Positions 50,611 to 60,801 of a stretch of DNA of 64,000 nucleotides are shown here, piece by piece. Both the position numbers and the translations under genes were made by a program. The notes beneath the pieces were generated by a model, which searched no databases, was not told the DNA's origin, and worked only from the letters and a program-made list of their open reading frames with translations. The number at the start of each line of letters is the position of its first letter. Within the stretch, counting starts at the first letter, position 1. The DNA is from Luminiphilus sp051201685. Its GTDB lineage: Bacteria > Pseudomonadota > Gammaproteobacteria > Pseudomonadales > Halieaceae. Location: assembly GCF_051201685.1 (NCBI RefSeq), contig NZ_CP179213.1, forward strand, positions 2,790,001 to 2,854,000. Reading direction: 5' to 3'.

Positions 50611-52524
50611 TTAATGCTCTCCAGCGGGATCACCAATAGGCCCCACGGAGTCGGTGGACGAAGAGGCGCCACCGCCATCTGATTGACTGCCTCCGGAATC
50701 ACCCCAATCCGCAGGCGGGCGGGGGGTGATGTCGTTCATAATATCGTCAATCTGCTCGGCATCGATGGTCTCGTACTGCATCAGTGCCTCAGCCATTACA
50801 TCGAGCTTTTTGCGATTTTCCTCGAGGATTTGATGCGCGCCTTGATAGCATTCATCAATGATCGTTCTCACCTCCTGATCTATCGCGCGCGCAGTATCGT
50901 CTGACATGGCTTTAGCCGGCTGACCGGCGCTGCGACCCAAGAATACTTCTTCGCCACCTTCGTCATACATCAACGGACCCATCTTCGGCGAGAGGCCCCA
51001 CTTAGTGACCATATTTCGAGCAATCTCCGTTGCCCGCTGAATGTCGTTAGAGGCTCCTGTTGTAATCCCCTCGGGACCCAACGTCATTTCTTCGGCAACA
51101 CGACCACCAAACAAACTAGTGATTTGACTCACAATATGTCGTCGGCTATGACTGTATCGGTCTTCCTCAGGCAGGAACATGGTGACACCCAGTGCTCGAC
51201 CACGGGGAATAATAGACACCTTGTACACCGGATCATGCTCGGGCATTAAACGCCCCACAATCGCATGCCCCGCCTCGTGGTATGCCGTGTTCAGTTTTTC
51301 CTTTTCTGACATGACCATGGAACGCCGCTCTGCGCCCATCATGATTTTGTCCTTGGCCAGCTCAAATTGCTGCATGCCCACCATGCGCACGCCAGAGCGT
51401 GCAGCAAAAAGGGCTGCCTCGTTCACCAGATTGGCAAGATCCGCACCCGAGAATCCGGGGGTTCCTCTAGCGATTTTCGACGGATCAACATCCTCACCCA
51501 GGGGAACTTTGCGCATGTGCACCTTTAAAATGTGCTCTCTGCCCCGTATATCCGGTAGGCCTACAACCACTTGACGATCAAATCGTCCGGGACGCAATAA
51601 CGCTGGATCCAACACATCTGGCCGGTTGGTGGCGGCAATAACAATGACACCATCGTTGACTTCAAAACCGTCCATCTCCACGAGCAATTGGTTGAGTGTT
51701 TGCTCTCGCTCGTCGTGTCCGCCCCCCAAGCCCGCGCCACGGTGACGGCCAACGGCATCGATCTCGTCGATGAAAATGATGCAGGGCGACTGCTTTTTGG
51801 CTTGCTCAAACATGTCGCGAACCCGAGAGGCGCCAACGCCAACGAACATTTCGACAAAATCCGAACCCGAAATTGAGAAGAAGGGGACCTTGGCCTCTCC
51901 CGCAATGGCCTTGGCCAGCAGCGTCTTACCCGTTCCCGGCTGCCCGACCATCAAAATACCTCGAGGAATCCTGCCACCTAACTTCTGGAAGCGGCTGGGA
52001 TCCCGCAGGTATTCCACCAACTCTTGCACGTCTTCCTTGGCCTCGTCGACTCCAGCCACATCGGCAAAAGTCGTTGTTATCTGGTCTTCACCCAACAGCT
52101 TGGCTTTGCTTTTGCCGAAGCTCATGGGGCCGCCTCGGCCACCGCCACCACCTTGCATCTGGCGCATAAAAAACATAAACACGGCGATGATAATGAGGAT
52201 GGGGAAACTGGCGACCAGCAGCTGTGTCCAGACACTTTGCTGCTCTGGCTTCCTGCCCTCAACCTCCACACTGTGCGTGAGCAGGTCATCCATAAGCTTT
52301 GGATCTTCAACCATGGGTCGAATCGTTTCAAAGGTTGAGCCGTCATAGCGTTCCGCACTAATTGTGAGCCCGTCTACGACCACCTTGCGGATTCGATCGT
52401 TGTTAATTTCCTCAATAAAGCTGGAGTAACCCACCTGCTCGCTGGCGCCCTGCATACTGAAATTATTAAATACAGAGAGCAAGACTGCGGCAATTACCAG
52501 CCACAAAAGCAAATTTTTCGCCAT
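50611..52524 (-). CDS. ftsH: ATP-dependent zinc metalloprotease FtsH
   Basis: A 637-residue membrane AAA+ protease that degrades LpxC, sigma-32 and damaged membrane proteins. TM1 (LLLWLVIAAVLLSVF) and TM2 (LLVASFPILIIIAVFMFFM) flank a periplasmic domain. The Walker A loop reads GQPGTGKT, IIFIDEIDAVGRHRG is Walker B, and HEAGH the zinc site. The C-terminus is Gly/Ser/Asp-rich. ATG at 52524 (MAKNLLLWLV) matches E. coli FtsH; in-frame codons back to 52605 look spurious. Confidence 0.97.
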   Translation of the reverse strand: MAKNLLLWLVIAAVLLSVFNNFSMQGASEQVGYSSFIEEINNDRIRKVVVDGLTISAERYDGSTFETIRPMVEDPKLMDDLLTHSVEVEGRKPEQQSVWTQLLVASFPILIIIAVFMFFMRQMQGGGGGRGGPMSFGKSKAKLLGEDQITTTFADVAGVDEAKEDVQELVEYLRDPSRFQKLGGRIPRGILMVGQPGTGKTLLAKAIAGEAKVPFFSISGSDFVEMFVGVGASRVRDMFEQAKKQSPCIIFIDEIDAVGRHRGAGLGGGHDEREQTLNQLLVEMDGFEVNDGVIVIAATNRPDVLDPALLRPGRFDRQVVVGLPDIRGREHILKVHMRKVPLGEDVDPSKIARGTPGFSGADLANLVNEAALFAARSGVRMVGMQQFELAKDKIMMGAERRSMVMSEKEKLNTAYHEAGHAIVGRLMPEHDPVYKVSIIPRGRALGVTMFLPEEDRYSHSRRHIVSQITSLFGGRVAEEMTLGPEGITTGASNDIQRATEIARNMVTKWGLSPKMGPLMYDEGGEEVFLGRSAGQPAKAMSDDTARAIDQEVRTIIDECYQGAHQILEENRKKLDVMAEALMQYETIDAEQIDDIMNDITPRPPADWGDSGGSQSDGGGASSSTDSVGPIGDPAGEH

Positions 52525-52688
52525 GTTGTTCAAAATTTTTCCCTCACTCCAAAATCTGAGACACGTGCAGCATGCCAGTATAAAGGCTTTACGTTGGTGC
52601 GCCACGACTAGATTTCAAGCCCCTTTGGGGGTCAAAAACCTGCAATTTACGCGGAATAATCACCCCTACAGCGCTAGGAGCTGTTTTA

Positions 52689-53315
52689 TTACTGGCCTTT
52701 AAAGCCGGTGGCCACCAAATAAACCTCTCGAGATCTGGGGCGAGAAGCCTCGGGCTTGCGCGTCAAAACACGATCAAAATGCTGCCTAGCGGTTCCCAAA
52801 ACCGCCTCAAATCCCTCACCCTGAAAAATTTTAGTCACGAACGTCCCTCCCTGTATGAGGGTATGAGTTGCTAAATCTAACGCCAATTCAACCAAATACA
52901 TGGATCGAGGTTGATCCACAGCGGTAACGCCACTCATATTTGGCGCCATATCGGACAAAACAACGTCGACCGGGCGCTCGCCCAATAAGACCTGTAAGGC
53001 TTCGAACACAGCCTCCTCCGTAAAGTCACCAAGCAGAAACTCCACATCCGCAAGGCTGTCCATTGGCAGAATATCACTGGCAACGACGCGCCCACGTGCG
53101 CCCACCATCTCGACGGCGACTTGCGACCATCCACCGGGAGCCGCACCCAGATCCAAGACCGTCATGCCCGGCTTGATAACTCGATCACGATCGTTGATTT
53201 CTTTCAGCTTATAGCAGGCGCGCGAACGATAGCCCTCTTTTATTGCACGTTGTACATAGAGGTCTTCGCGATGCTCTTTTAGCCACGCCCGACTCGAAGA
53301 ACGTTTCTTAACCAT
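52689..53315 (-). CDS. rlmE: 23S rRNA 2'-O-ribose U2552 methyltransferase
   Basis: A 208-residue RlmE/FtsJ. The SAM site is VLDLGAAPGGWSQVAVE, and the K-D-K-E tetrad is visible as YKLKEI (Lys), VLSDMAPNMSG (Asp), FVTKIFQGEG (Lys) and RSREVYLVA (Glu). The N-terminus is basic (MVKKRSSSRAWLKEH). It is upstream of ftsH and divergent from yhbY. Confidence 0.97.
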   Translation of the reverse strand: MVKKRSSSRAWLKEHREDLYVQRAIKEGYRSRACYKLKEINDRDRVIKPGMTVLDLGAAPGGWSQVAVEMVGARGRVVASDILPMDSLADVEFLLGDFTEEAVFEALQVLLGERPVDVVLSDMAPNMSGVTAVDQPRSMYLVELALDLATHTLIQGGTFVTKIFQGEGFEAVLGTARQHFDRVLTRKPEASRPRSREVYLVATGFKGQ

Positions 53316-53368
53316 AGGTGGGGGACTCTTATCATGGTCTGTCGTACACTACACGGCCCTGAGTATAG

Positions 53369-53713
53369 ATGACCACGATGGAAAGCGAGCGCAAATCCCC
53401 AAAAACCTCACTGAGCAATAAGCTGCTTCGGCAATATCGTGCCATTGCCCACAAACTAAATCCCGTTGTGCGAGTCGGCGGAAATGGGTTGAATGAAAAC
53501 GTGTTGGCAGAGGTGGATCGGGCGCTGGGCGACCACGAACTTATCAAAATTAAAATAGCCGTTGGTGACCGCGACCTTCGAGACGCCATGATCGAGCAAC
53601 TGTGCCAAACAACCCGCGCGGAACTTGTGCAACGCATTGGCAATACCGCAACCCTGCTGCGCCGTAATCCACAAGCCGACCCTCGAAAATCAAATCTGCA
53701 ACGGGCCTTGTAG
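53369..53713 (+). CDS. yhbY: CRM-domain RNA-binding protein YhbY
   Basis: A 114-residue CRS1/YhbY (KH-like) protein that associates with 50S precursors. LSNKLLRQYRAIAHKLNPVVRVGGNGLNENVLAEVD-type sequence and HELIKIKIAVGDR, IGNTATLLRR are diagnostic. It is divergent from rlmE over about 50 bases, as in Pseudomonas and E. coli. The start is ATG at 53369; ATG at 53378 is also possible. Confidence 0.94.
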   Translation: MTTMESERKSPKTSLSNKLLRQYRAIAHKLNPVVRVGGNGLNENVLAEVDRALGDHELIKIKIAVGDRDLRDAMIEQLCQTTRAELVQRIGNTATLLRRNPQADPRKSNLQRAL

Positions 53714-53781
53714 CGACGCATCGAACTGCCACCTGCGACCTCCGCTTGTAGGGCTGTGCTGTAAACGGCAAATAAATATGC

Positions 53782-55611
53782 CTAAAACAGTACGCTCACC
53801 AACTGAAAGACCAACAGTGACAGAAGGTAAGCCCCTACGAGGTAACTCACGAGCATGCTAAGAGCTAGGCGCGTTGAGCCCTCACGGGCGAGGATAACCA
53901 CAGTAGAAACGCATTGCAGGGCAACCGCAAAAAAGACCAACAGTGCGATACCAGAACCCAATGGCAAACCGCTCGCCTGAATGTGATCAACCAGCGGCAG
54001 CATATTTTCCTCTGACCCCTCGATACCAAAAATGGTCCCTAAGGTGCCCACAAAGACCTCTCGGGCCAGAAAGCTGGTGAGAATTGCGATCCCGTAACGC
54101 CAATCCAGCCCCAAAGGTGAAAAGATCGGCTCGACAAAATGTCCTAAGGTTCCCAGCCACGACTGACCTAAATCGGCCCCGCCATTTGGAAAATAACCCA
54201 GCACCCACACCACCATCGTCACCGCAACAATGATCTTGCCTGCCTGAGTCACAAACTGATGACAGCGATTCCAAGCATTACGCAACAATGGCTTAGCCGT
54301 TGGCAGACGGTATGGTGGCAATTCGAGTACGAAGGGTTGCTCTGCTTGCTGGCTCTTAGACGCCTTACTGACAAAACCTGTCACCATTAGCGCGACAAAC
54401 ATCCCGAAAAAATAGATCGCAAACAGCGCCAAGCCCTGCCACCCCACAAGGCCCAATAAAACGGTATCACTCGGGATAAACGTGGCAATCAAAAGCGCAT
54501 AAACCGGCAATCGTGCCGAGCATGGCATTAGAGGAATCGCCAAATACGTCATCATTCTTTGTCGGGGAGAATCGACAGATCTCGCGGCGTAAATAGCTGG
54601 AATCGCGCAGGCAACCCCCGACAACAGCGGTATAAAACTTTTACCCGTCAGGCCGAATATCCTCAGCGGTCGGTGACAGATAAGTGCCGCTCTAGCGAGA
54701 TAGCCTGAATCCTCCATAATGCCAATAACCAAGGTCAACACGAATATCTGCGGCACGAACACTAAGAAGGCGCCGACACCACCAAACAATGCGTCGGCCA
54801 CAAAATCAGCCATAATTTTGTTGGGGATGAGAGGAACCACCACCTGACCAAGGCCGGAGACCAGAGACTCAACCGCGTCCATCACCGGGGCCGACCACGT
54901 AAAAATCGACTGAAAGAACAGAAACATAATGAAGAAAAACGCCAAACCACCCAGTGCTGAGCTCAGAAAAAAGCGGTCCAGCCTAAGCTGTGAGTGAATC
55001 AGCACATCGCCCTTTGGGCTAAATTTTTGAGCCAGTTGCTGCGCTGAGCCCCGCAAAATTTCGTTAGGCGTTTCACGCCAATTACGACTTACCGTGGCTT
55101 GTGGCGCGGCAGTCTCTTTAAGACCATCAATAAGGGTCTCAAAACCCAAGCTTTCCCGGGCCGACACTGAAATCACCGGCACACCCAAAGCCGTTGCGAG
55201 CCCAGCAGCATCAAATTCAAGCTGGTTATCCCTGATCACATCACACATGTTGGCCAACACGGTGACCGGCTTTTGGTGATGCTGGCACTCTCTAATCACC
55301 TGCAGAATGAAATGCATGCATTTCTCAAGCCGCGTTGCATCTGCAACACAGAGCACATGACTAACCTTATCGTCTGCAAGCGCCTCATTGAGAAAGCTCA
55401 CAGCGATGGCTTCTTCACCTGAAATAGGCTCCAGTGAATAAGTGCCAGGAAAATCAACGAGCTCTATGTCAGGCAAACTCACCATGGGGCCACTAGCCAC
55501 ATCGACAGTTATGCCCGGATAATTGGCGACCCGCTGACTCAAACCTGTCAGGCGATTAAAAAGCGAGCTTTTCCCTGAATTAGGGCTGCCCAGCAACAGT
55601 ACCTGCTTCAC
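53782..55611 (-). CDS. feoB: ferrous iron transporter FeoB
   Basis: A 609-residue FeoB. The N-terminal G domain has GSPNSGKSSLFNRLTG, VDFPGTYSLEP and LANMCD (G4), followed by a short GDI-like region and a polytopic membrane domain with the two Gate segments (GVACAIPAIYAARS and LMPCSARLPVYALLI). It moves Fe2+ across the inner membrane. It is shorter than E. coli FeoB (773) but within the range of compact FeoBs. The start overlaps feoA by 4 bases. No feoC is visible. Confidence 0.95.
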   Translation of the reverse strand: MKQVLLLGSPNSGKSSLFNRLTGLSQRVANYPGITVDVASGPMVSLPDIELVDFPGTYSLEPISGEEAIAVSFLNEALADDKVSHVLCVADATRLEKCMHFILQVIRECQHHQKPVTVLANMCDVIRDNQLEFDAAGLATALGVPVISVSARESLGFETLIDGLKETAAPQATVSRNWRETPNEILRGSAQQLAQKFSPKGDVLIHSQLRLDRFFLSSALGGLAFFFIMFLFFQSIFTWSAPVMDAVESLVSGLGQVVVPLIPNKIMADFVADALFGGVGAFLVFVPQIFVLTLVIGIMEDSGYLARAALICHRPLRIFGLTGKSFIPLLSGVACAIPAIYAARSVDSPRQRMMTYLAIPLMPCSARLPVYALLIATFIPSDTVLLGLVGWQGLALFAIYFFGMFVALMVTGFVSKASKSQQAEQPFVLELPPYRLPTAKPLLRNAWNRCHQFVTQAGKIIVAVTMVVWVLGYFPNGGADLGQSWLGTLGHFVEPIFSPLGLDWRYGIAILTSFLAREVFVGTLGTIFGIEGSEENMLPLVDHIQASGLPLGSGIALLVFFAVALQCVSTVVILAREGSTRLALSMLVSYLVGAYLLSLLVFQLVSVLF

Positions 55612-55880
55612 GATTTAGCTTCCGCGGTATCACCGGTCGACACAAACACAGCCGCCGCAATTTCCTTGTCCAGAGAAAATACCGAATTACTGATGCTGTA
55701 CACCCTAGGAGCACCGAAGCCCGGGTTTAGTAAGCAATGGACGCGGGCACCGGGCTGAAAACCAAACTCCATGACGCGCCCTTGGTACGACACCGGCAAC
55801 CCATCGCCAAAACCGGTAACCATGGCAGCGTCTCCGGGGCGCAGGTCCCAAAGTGCTTTAGCAGCGGGCGCATTATTCAT
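55608..55880 (-). CDS. feoA: ferrous iron transport protein FeoA
   Basis: A 90-residue SH3-like FeoA. LRPGDAAMVTGF, YQGRVMEFGFQPGARVHCLL, a typical RLxxMGxxPG-like block, and YSISNSVFSLDKEIAAAVFV support it. It helps FeoB. ATG at 55880 is preferred over an in-frame GTG at 55889. It overlaps feoB by 4 bases, and a possible Fur box lies just upstream. Confidence 0.9.
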   Translation of the reverse strand: MNNAPAAKALWDLRPGDAAMVTGFGDGLPVSYQGRVMEFGFQPGARVHCLLNPGFGAPRVYSISNSVFSLDKEIAAAVFVSTGDTAEAKS

Positions 55881-55894
55881 AGAGAGCACTTAAT

Positions 55895-55913
55895 GAGAAA
55901 GAGAATCAATACA
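55895..55913. promoter_or_regulatory. possible Fur box ahead of feoA
   Basis: GAGAAAGAGAATCAATACA agrees with the 19-bp Fur consensus GATAATGATAATCATTATC at 13 positions and lies 15 bases upstream of the feoA ATG, as expected for an iron-repressed operon. Confidence 0.5.
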
Positions 55914-55953
55914 GGCTATCGGGAAAGGAGCGCAGATTCAAATCAAGACCACT

Positions 55954-56430
55954 TCAAATGTGCTGTACACGCTCGATTTCGTAATAAATATCCCCGCTGG
56001 GGGCCTTCACCACGACCTCATCACCCTCACTCTTGCCCACCAAGGCCCTCGCAATAGGAGAGCTCACAGAGATCAGGTTTGCCTTAACATCGGCTTCATC
56101 CTCTCCCACGATTCGATAGGTCACGGCGCTGTCGTTCTCTGTATTAATGAGATCAACCGTCGTCCCAAAAATAACCTTCCCTGAATTGGGAATTGCACTG
56201 ACATCAATAACTTGGGCATGAGACAGTTTGTGCTCGATATCCTGAATACGACCTTCGGCAAAACTCTGCTGCTCCCTCGCCGCGTGGTACTCGGCATTCT
56301 CCTTCAAATCACCATGCTCACGCGCCTCAGCAATGGCCTGAATAATACGCGGGCGATCTTCGCGCTTCAGTCGGTCTAGCTCCTCTCGAAGGGATTGCTC
56401 TCCAACAAGGGTCATGGGCACTTTGTTCAT
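55954..56430 (-). CDS. greA: transcript cleavage factor GreA
   Basis: A 158-residue GreA that rescues backtracked RNA polymerase. The N-terminal coiled coil has EHGDLKENAEYHAAREQQ with the acidic tip, and the C-terminal FKBP-like domain ISVSSPIARALVGKSEGDEV. MTLVGEQSLREELDRLKRE could start at M6; ATG at 56430 overlaps the carB stop by 4 bases, which favours the longer form. The order carA-carB-greA is typical. Confidence 0.97.
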   Translation of the reverse strand: MNKVPMTLVGEQSLREELDRLKREDRPRIIQAIAEAREHGDLKENAEYHAAREQQSFAEGRIQDIEHKLSHAQVIDVSAIPNSGKVIFGTTVDLINTENDSAVTYRIVGEDEADVKANLISVSSPIARALVGKSEGDEVVVKAPSGDIYYEIERVQHI

Positions 56431-59400
56431 GCGGTGATGCTCTCGTGTAAATCCTGCAACCTTCTCACAGAAATATCGGTTTCCTGCTCCAGCGCCATGC
56501 AGACTGCCTCTGCTGCCGCTAATGTCGTGGTATAAAAAACCCGGTGCTGCTCGGCGCTGGCACGGATTGGAGCAGAGTCCTGTATTGCCGTTCGGCCCTC
56601 GGTGGTATTCACCACCAAGCTGGCCTCGTCATTTTTTATCAGATCAACGATGTGGGGTCGACCCTCTCGAACCTTATTAATTCGACGGACTTGCAAACCT
56701 GCCGATTCCAGTGCCTTCGCGGTGCCACCCGTAGCAGCAAGAGTAAAGCCGCGGTCCACCAATCGTCTAGCTACATCAACAGCAGCTGGTTTATCAACAT
56801 CCCGCACACTAAAAAGTGCTAGACCCGACTGGGGTGGCACGTCTCCAGCTCCAAGCTGTGCTCTGGCAAATGCCGCGGCAAAGGTGTCTCCAGTCCCCAT
56901 CACCTCACCCGTCGACTTCATTTCCGGACCCAAAATAGGATCAATACCGGGAAACTTGTTGAAAGGCAGTACCGCTTCTTTCACCGCGAAGTAAGGCGGC
57001 ACCACTTCCCGAGTCACGCCTTGCTCAGCCAGTGACTGACCCGCCATGCAGCGCGACGCTATCTTCGCCAGGGATATGCCCACGGCTTTAGAGACGAAGG
57101 GAACCGTTCTGGATGCCCGGGGATTAACTTCAATAACGTAGATTTCATTATCTTGGTAAGCGAGCTGAACATTCATGAGCCCGCACACTCCAAGCTCAAT
57201 GGCCATTGCACGGACCACATCCCGCATTTGGTCTTGGACTTCAGCATCGAGGCTGTAAGGTGGCAGTGAACAGGCAGAGTCACCAGAGTGCACGCCAGCC
57301 TGCTCGATGTGCTGCATTATGGCTCCGATGACGACTGAATCACCATCGCTCACGGCATCGATGTCTACCTCGATAGCAGCACTGAGAAAGCTATCGAGCA
57401 ACACCGGTGAGTCCTCAGAGACTCGCACCGCATCACGCATGTAGCGCAACAAATCTTCTTCCCGGTAAACAATCTCCATAGCGCGGCCACCGAGCACATA
57501 GGACGGACGCACTACCAGTGGATAACCAATCGCTGCTGCCGCTGCAATCGCCTCATCAACGCTGCGTACTGTCGTATTTTCGGGTTGCCGCAACCCCAAT
57601 TTCTGGATCATATGCTGGAAGCGCTCACGATCTTCAGCGCGATCAATCTGATCGGGGGTTGTACCAATAATAGGCACACCCGCGCTTTCCAGAGCCCTTG
57701 CCAGCTTCAGAGGTGTCTGCCCACCAAACTGGACAATCACACCCTCCGGCTTTTCTAAATCAACAATTTCCAGAACGTCTTCAAGGGTTACCGGCTCAAA
57801 ATAGAGGCGATCCGACGTGTCGTAATCTGTCGACACGGTCTCGGGATTACAGTTAACCATGATGGTTTCATAACCGTCCTCACGCATAGCGAGGGCGGCA
57901 TGGACGCAGCAATAGTCGAACTCAATTCCCTGACCAATACGGTTAGGGCCACCGCCAAGCACCACAATTTTGCGACGGTCGCTGGTTGCGGCCTCACACT
58001 CTTCCTCGTAAGTCGAGTACATGTAAGCGGTCGAAGTCGCGAACTCTGCAGCGCAGGTATCTACCCGCTTATACACTGGACGTAAGTCAAGACTATGGCG
58101 GTAGTCGCGCACCTCTGCTTCAGAGGTTGCCAACAAAACCGCTAACCGGGCATCAGAGAAACCCTTGCGCTTGAGCACTCTGAGTTCGGCGTAAGTCAAA
58201 CTACTCAGCGCCCTACCCACTAAATGGGCTTCGGCTGCTACCAGATCTTCAATTTGCACTAGGAACCAAGGGTCAATGCCCGAGTAACCGGCGACCTCCT
58301 CGAGGGAGAAATCGGAACGAAAAGCATCGGCTACAAACCAAATCCTCTCTGCGCAAGGATTGGTTAGCGCATCGATAAGCTCAGCACGGGTATCGGCATC
58401 GGTGACGGTTATTTGTGATTCAAAGCCCGATGAACCCACCTCTAAGCCACGAAGGGCTTTTTGCACGGACTCTTGAAAGGTGCGGCCGATAGCCATCACC
58501 TCACCCACAGATTTCATTTGCGTGGTCAGCCGTGCATCGGCGGTCGCAAATTTTTCAAAGGCGAAGCGTGGAATTTTGGTAACCACATAATCTATCGACG
58601 GCTCAAAGGATGCCGGCGTGGCGCCCCCGGTAATCTCGTTTTCGAGCTCATCAAGTGTGTAACCCACGGCGAGCTTTGCCGCCACCTTAGCGATGGGGAA
58701 CCCGGTTGCCTTGGAGGCCAAAGCAGATGACCGGGAGACCCGCGGGTTCATCTCAATGACCACCATACGACCGGTATCGGGGCACAGGCCGAACTGAACA
58801 TTTGAGCCGCCAGTCTCCACTCCGATTTCTCGCAAGACGGCGAGAGAAGCGTCACGCATCACCTGATACTCTTTATCCGTCAGGGTCTGAGCAGGGGCAA
58901 CCGTAATCGAGTCGCCAGTGTGCACTCCCATAGCGTCGAAATTTTCAATCGAACAAATAATGATGCAGTTATCTTTACGATCTCGCACCACCTCCATCTC
59001 GTACTCTTTCCAGCCAATCAGCGATTCGTCGATGAGCAATTCATTTGTTGGGGACAGGTCAAAACCACGCTGGCAGATGGCCTCAAACTCATCACGATTG
59101 TAGGCAATACCTCCACCGGACCCACCCATCGTAAAAGACGGCCTAATAATGCAGGGAAAGCCAAGGTCGCCCAAAACTTTGAAGGCCTCATCCATGGAAT
59201 GCACGGTAGAGGCCCGGGGCGTCTCCAAACCAATCCGCTTCATTGCCTGATCGAACAGCTCTCGATCTTCCGCCTTATCGATCGCATCTTTACTGGCACC
59301 GATCATCTCTACGCCGTACTTATTCAGCACACCCTCGGCAGCCAATTTTAGGGCGCAATTTAGCGCTGTTTGCCCACCCATAGTCGGCAAGATGGCATCG

Positions 59401-59648
59401 GGTCGCTCTCGCTCGATGATACGGGCTACTGTCTGCCACTCCACCGGCTCGATATAGGTCGCATCGGCCATCGATGGGTCAGTCATAATGGTCGCAGGAT
59501 TTGAATTAACCAATATGACTCGATAACCCTCCTCGCGCAGTGCCTTGCAAGCCTGTGCACCGGAGTAGTCGAATTCACAGGCCTGCCCAATAACGATAGG
59601 ACCAGCGCCTAGTATTAATATGCTTTCTAAGTCATAACGTTTTGGCAT
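56427..59648 (-). CDS. carB: carbamoyl-phosphate synthase large subunit
   Basis: A 1073-residue synthetase making carbamoyl-phosphate for arginine and pyrimidines. Two homologous ATP-grasp halves are seen (ILGAGPIVIGQACEFDYSG and VLGGGPNRIGQGIEFDYCC open them; PSFTMGGSGGG and PSYVLGGRAME bind ATP). A C-terminal MGS-like allosteric domain (FTLAATGGTAKALESAG) follows. It starts 1 base after carA and overlaps greA. argG and pyrC, the two users of its product, are also in the window. Confidence 0.98.
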   Translation of the reverse strand: MPKRYDLESILILGAGPIVIGQACEFDYSGAQACKALREEGYRVILVNSNPATIMTDPSMADATYIEPVEWQTVARIIERERPDAILPTMGGQTALNCALKLAAEGVLNKYGVEMIGASKDAIDKAEDRELFDQAMKRIGLETPRASTVHSMDEAFKVLGDLGFPCIIRPSFTMGGSGGGIAYNRDEFEAICQRGFDLSPTNELLIDESLIGWKEYEMEVVRDRKDNCIIICSIENFDAMGVHTGDSITVAPAQTLTDKEYQVMRDASLAVLREIGVETGGSNVQFGLCPDTGRMVVIEMNPRVSRSSALASKATGFPIAKVAAKLAVGYTLDELENEITGGATPASFEPSIDYVVTKIPRFAFEKFATADARLTTQMKSVGEVMAIGRTFQESVQKALRGLEVGSSGFESQITVTDADTRAELIDALTNPCAERIWFVADAFRSDFSLEEVAGYSGIDPWFLVQIEDLVAAEAHLVGRALSSLTYAELRVLKRKGFSDARLAVLLATSEAEVRDYRHSLDLRPVYKRVDTCAAEFATSTAYMYSTYEEECEAATSDRRKIVVLGGGPNRIGQGIEFDYCCVHAALAMREDGYETIMVNCNPETVSTDYDTSDRLYFEPVTLEDVLEIVDLEKPEGVIVQFGGQTPLKLARALESAGVPIIGTTPDQIDRAEDRERFQHMIQKLGLRQPENTTVRSVDEAIAAAAAIGYPLVVRPSYVLGGRAMEIVYREEDLLRYMRDAVRVSEDSPVLLDSFLSAAIEVDIDAVSDGDSVVIGAIMQHIEQAGVHSGDSACSLPPYSLDAEVQDQMRDVVRAMAIELGVCGLMNVQLAYQDNEIYVIEVNPRASRTVPFVSKAVGISLAKIASRCMAGQSLAEQGVTREVVPPYFAVKEAVLPFNKFPGIDPILGPEMKSTGEVMGTGDTFAAAFARAQLGAGDVPPQSGLALFSVRDVDKPAAVDVARRLVDRGFTLAATGGTAKALESAGLQVRRINKVREGRPHIVDLIKNDEASLVVNTTEGRTAIQDSAPIRASAEQHRVFYTTTLAAAEAVCMALEQETDISVRRLQDLHESITA

Positions 59649-59649
59649 A

Positions 59650-60801
59650 TCAACCGCCCTCCTGCTCGGCTCGCCGGTCTCTCATGGCGCGTATGAAAGG
59701 GGCGAACAGCTGTCCAGCGTCTCGAGGGCCTGGACTTGCCTCGGGATGACCCTGAAAGCTATAAGCAGGCACGTCGTTGCGGGCAATCCCCTGCAGAGAG
59801 CCATCAAATAAGGACCTGTGGGTGACACTCAATGTTTCTGGCAACCCCTGTTCAGAGACCGTAAAACCATGATTCTGGCTTGTCACCATGACTGCGCCAT
59901 CGGCGAGCTTTTGCACCGGATGATTGGCACCATGATGACCAAATTTCATTTTTTCGGTACTAGCGCCGCTTGCTAACGCCATAATCTGGTGCCCCAAACA
60001 AATGCCAAAAAGCGGGATCCCACGAGCCATAGCGGCGCGAGCAAGCTCGATCGCATAATCGCAAGGTTCGGGATCTCCGGGGCCATTAGAAAGAAAAATA
60101 CCGTCAGGTTCGTAGGCGCATACAGTTTCAATATCAGACTGAGCAGGGAGCACGGTCAACGAGCAGCCTCGATCGACTAACATTCGCAAGATGTTGCGCT
60201 TCACGCCAAAGTCTATGGCCACAACGGAAAAATTAGCGGAGGGTGCCGGGCGCTGGTCACTGCCCCATTGCCAACTGCCTTCCTCCCAACGGTAGGGTGT
60301 TGGCGTCGTAACTTCCTTCGCCAGATCCATACCCACCAGCCCGGAAAAATCACGGGCCTGAGCTAAGGCAGCTTCAACGTCTGGGTTTTCACCCGCCACA
60401 ATACAGCCACTCAATGCGCCTTTGTCTCGCAGGATTCGCGTCAATTTTCGCGTGTCGATATCGGCAATCGCCACGACGCCCTCAGCAACGAGGTAACTCG
60501 ACAGGCTCTGCTCACTGCGCCAACTGCTGGCAACAAGAGGCAGATCCCGAATCACAAGGCCCGCCGCATGAACACCCGTCGACTCGGCATCTTCAGAGGT
60601 GACGCCCGTATTGCCAATATGTGGGTAAGTCAGGGTAACAATCTGTCGCGCGTAGGAAGGATCAGTGAGAATTTCCTGATAACCCGTCATGGCAGTATTA
60701 AAAACCACCTCACCGGTCGTCTGGCCCTCTGCACCCACAGAAGCACCGCGAAAAATCGTGCCATCTTCTAGTGCGAGGATAGCGGTGTTTGACACATTCA
60801 T
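59650..60801 (-). CDS. carA: carbamoyl-phosphate synthase small subunit
   Basis: A 383-residue glutaminase subunit that supplies ammonia to CarB. AILALEDGTIFRG and MTGYQEILTDPSY open it; the class I glutaminase has LSNGPGDP, FGICLGHQIMALA (catalytic Cys) and YSFQGHPEASPGP (His, Glu). ATG at 60801 is chosen; GGGAG abuts it, so the GTG two codons later (60795, spacing 6) may be the true start. The frame extends to 60885 without conservation. dapB, often upstream, is not here. Confidence 0.95.
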   Translation of the reverse strand: MNVSNTAILALEDGTIFRGASVGAEGQTTGEVVFNTAMTGYQEILTDPSYARQIVTLTYPHIGNTGVTSEDAESTGVHAAGLVIRDLPLVASSWRSEQSLSSYLVAEGVVAIADIDTRKLTRILRDKGALSGCIVAGENPDVEAALAQARDFSGLVGMDLAKEVTTPTPYRWEEGSWQWGSDQRPAPSANFSVVAIDFGVKRNILRMLVDRGCSLTVLPAQSDIETVCAYEPDGIFLSNGPGDPEPCDYAIELARAAMARGIPLFGICLGHQIMALASGASTEKMKFGHHGANHPVQKLADGAVMVTSQNHGFTVSEQGLPETLSVTHRSLFDGSLQGIARNDVPAYSFQGHPEASPGPRDAGQLFAPFIRAMRDRRAEQEGG

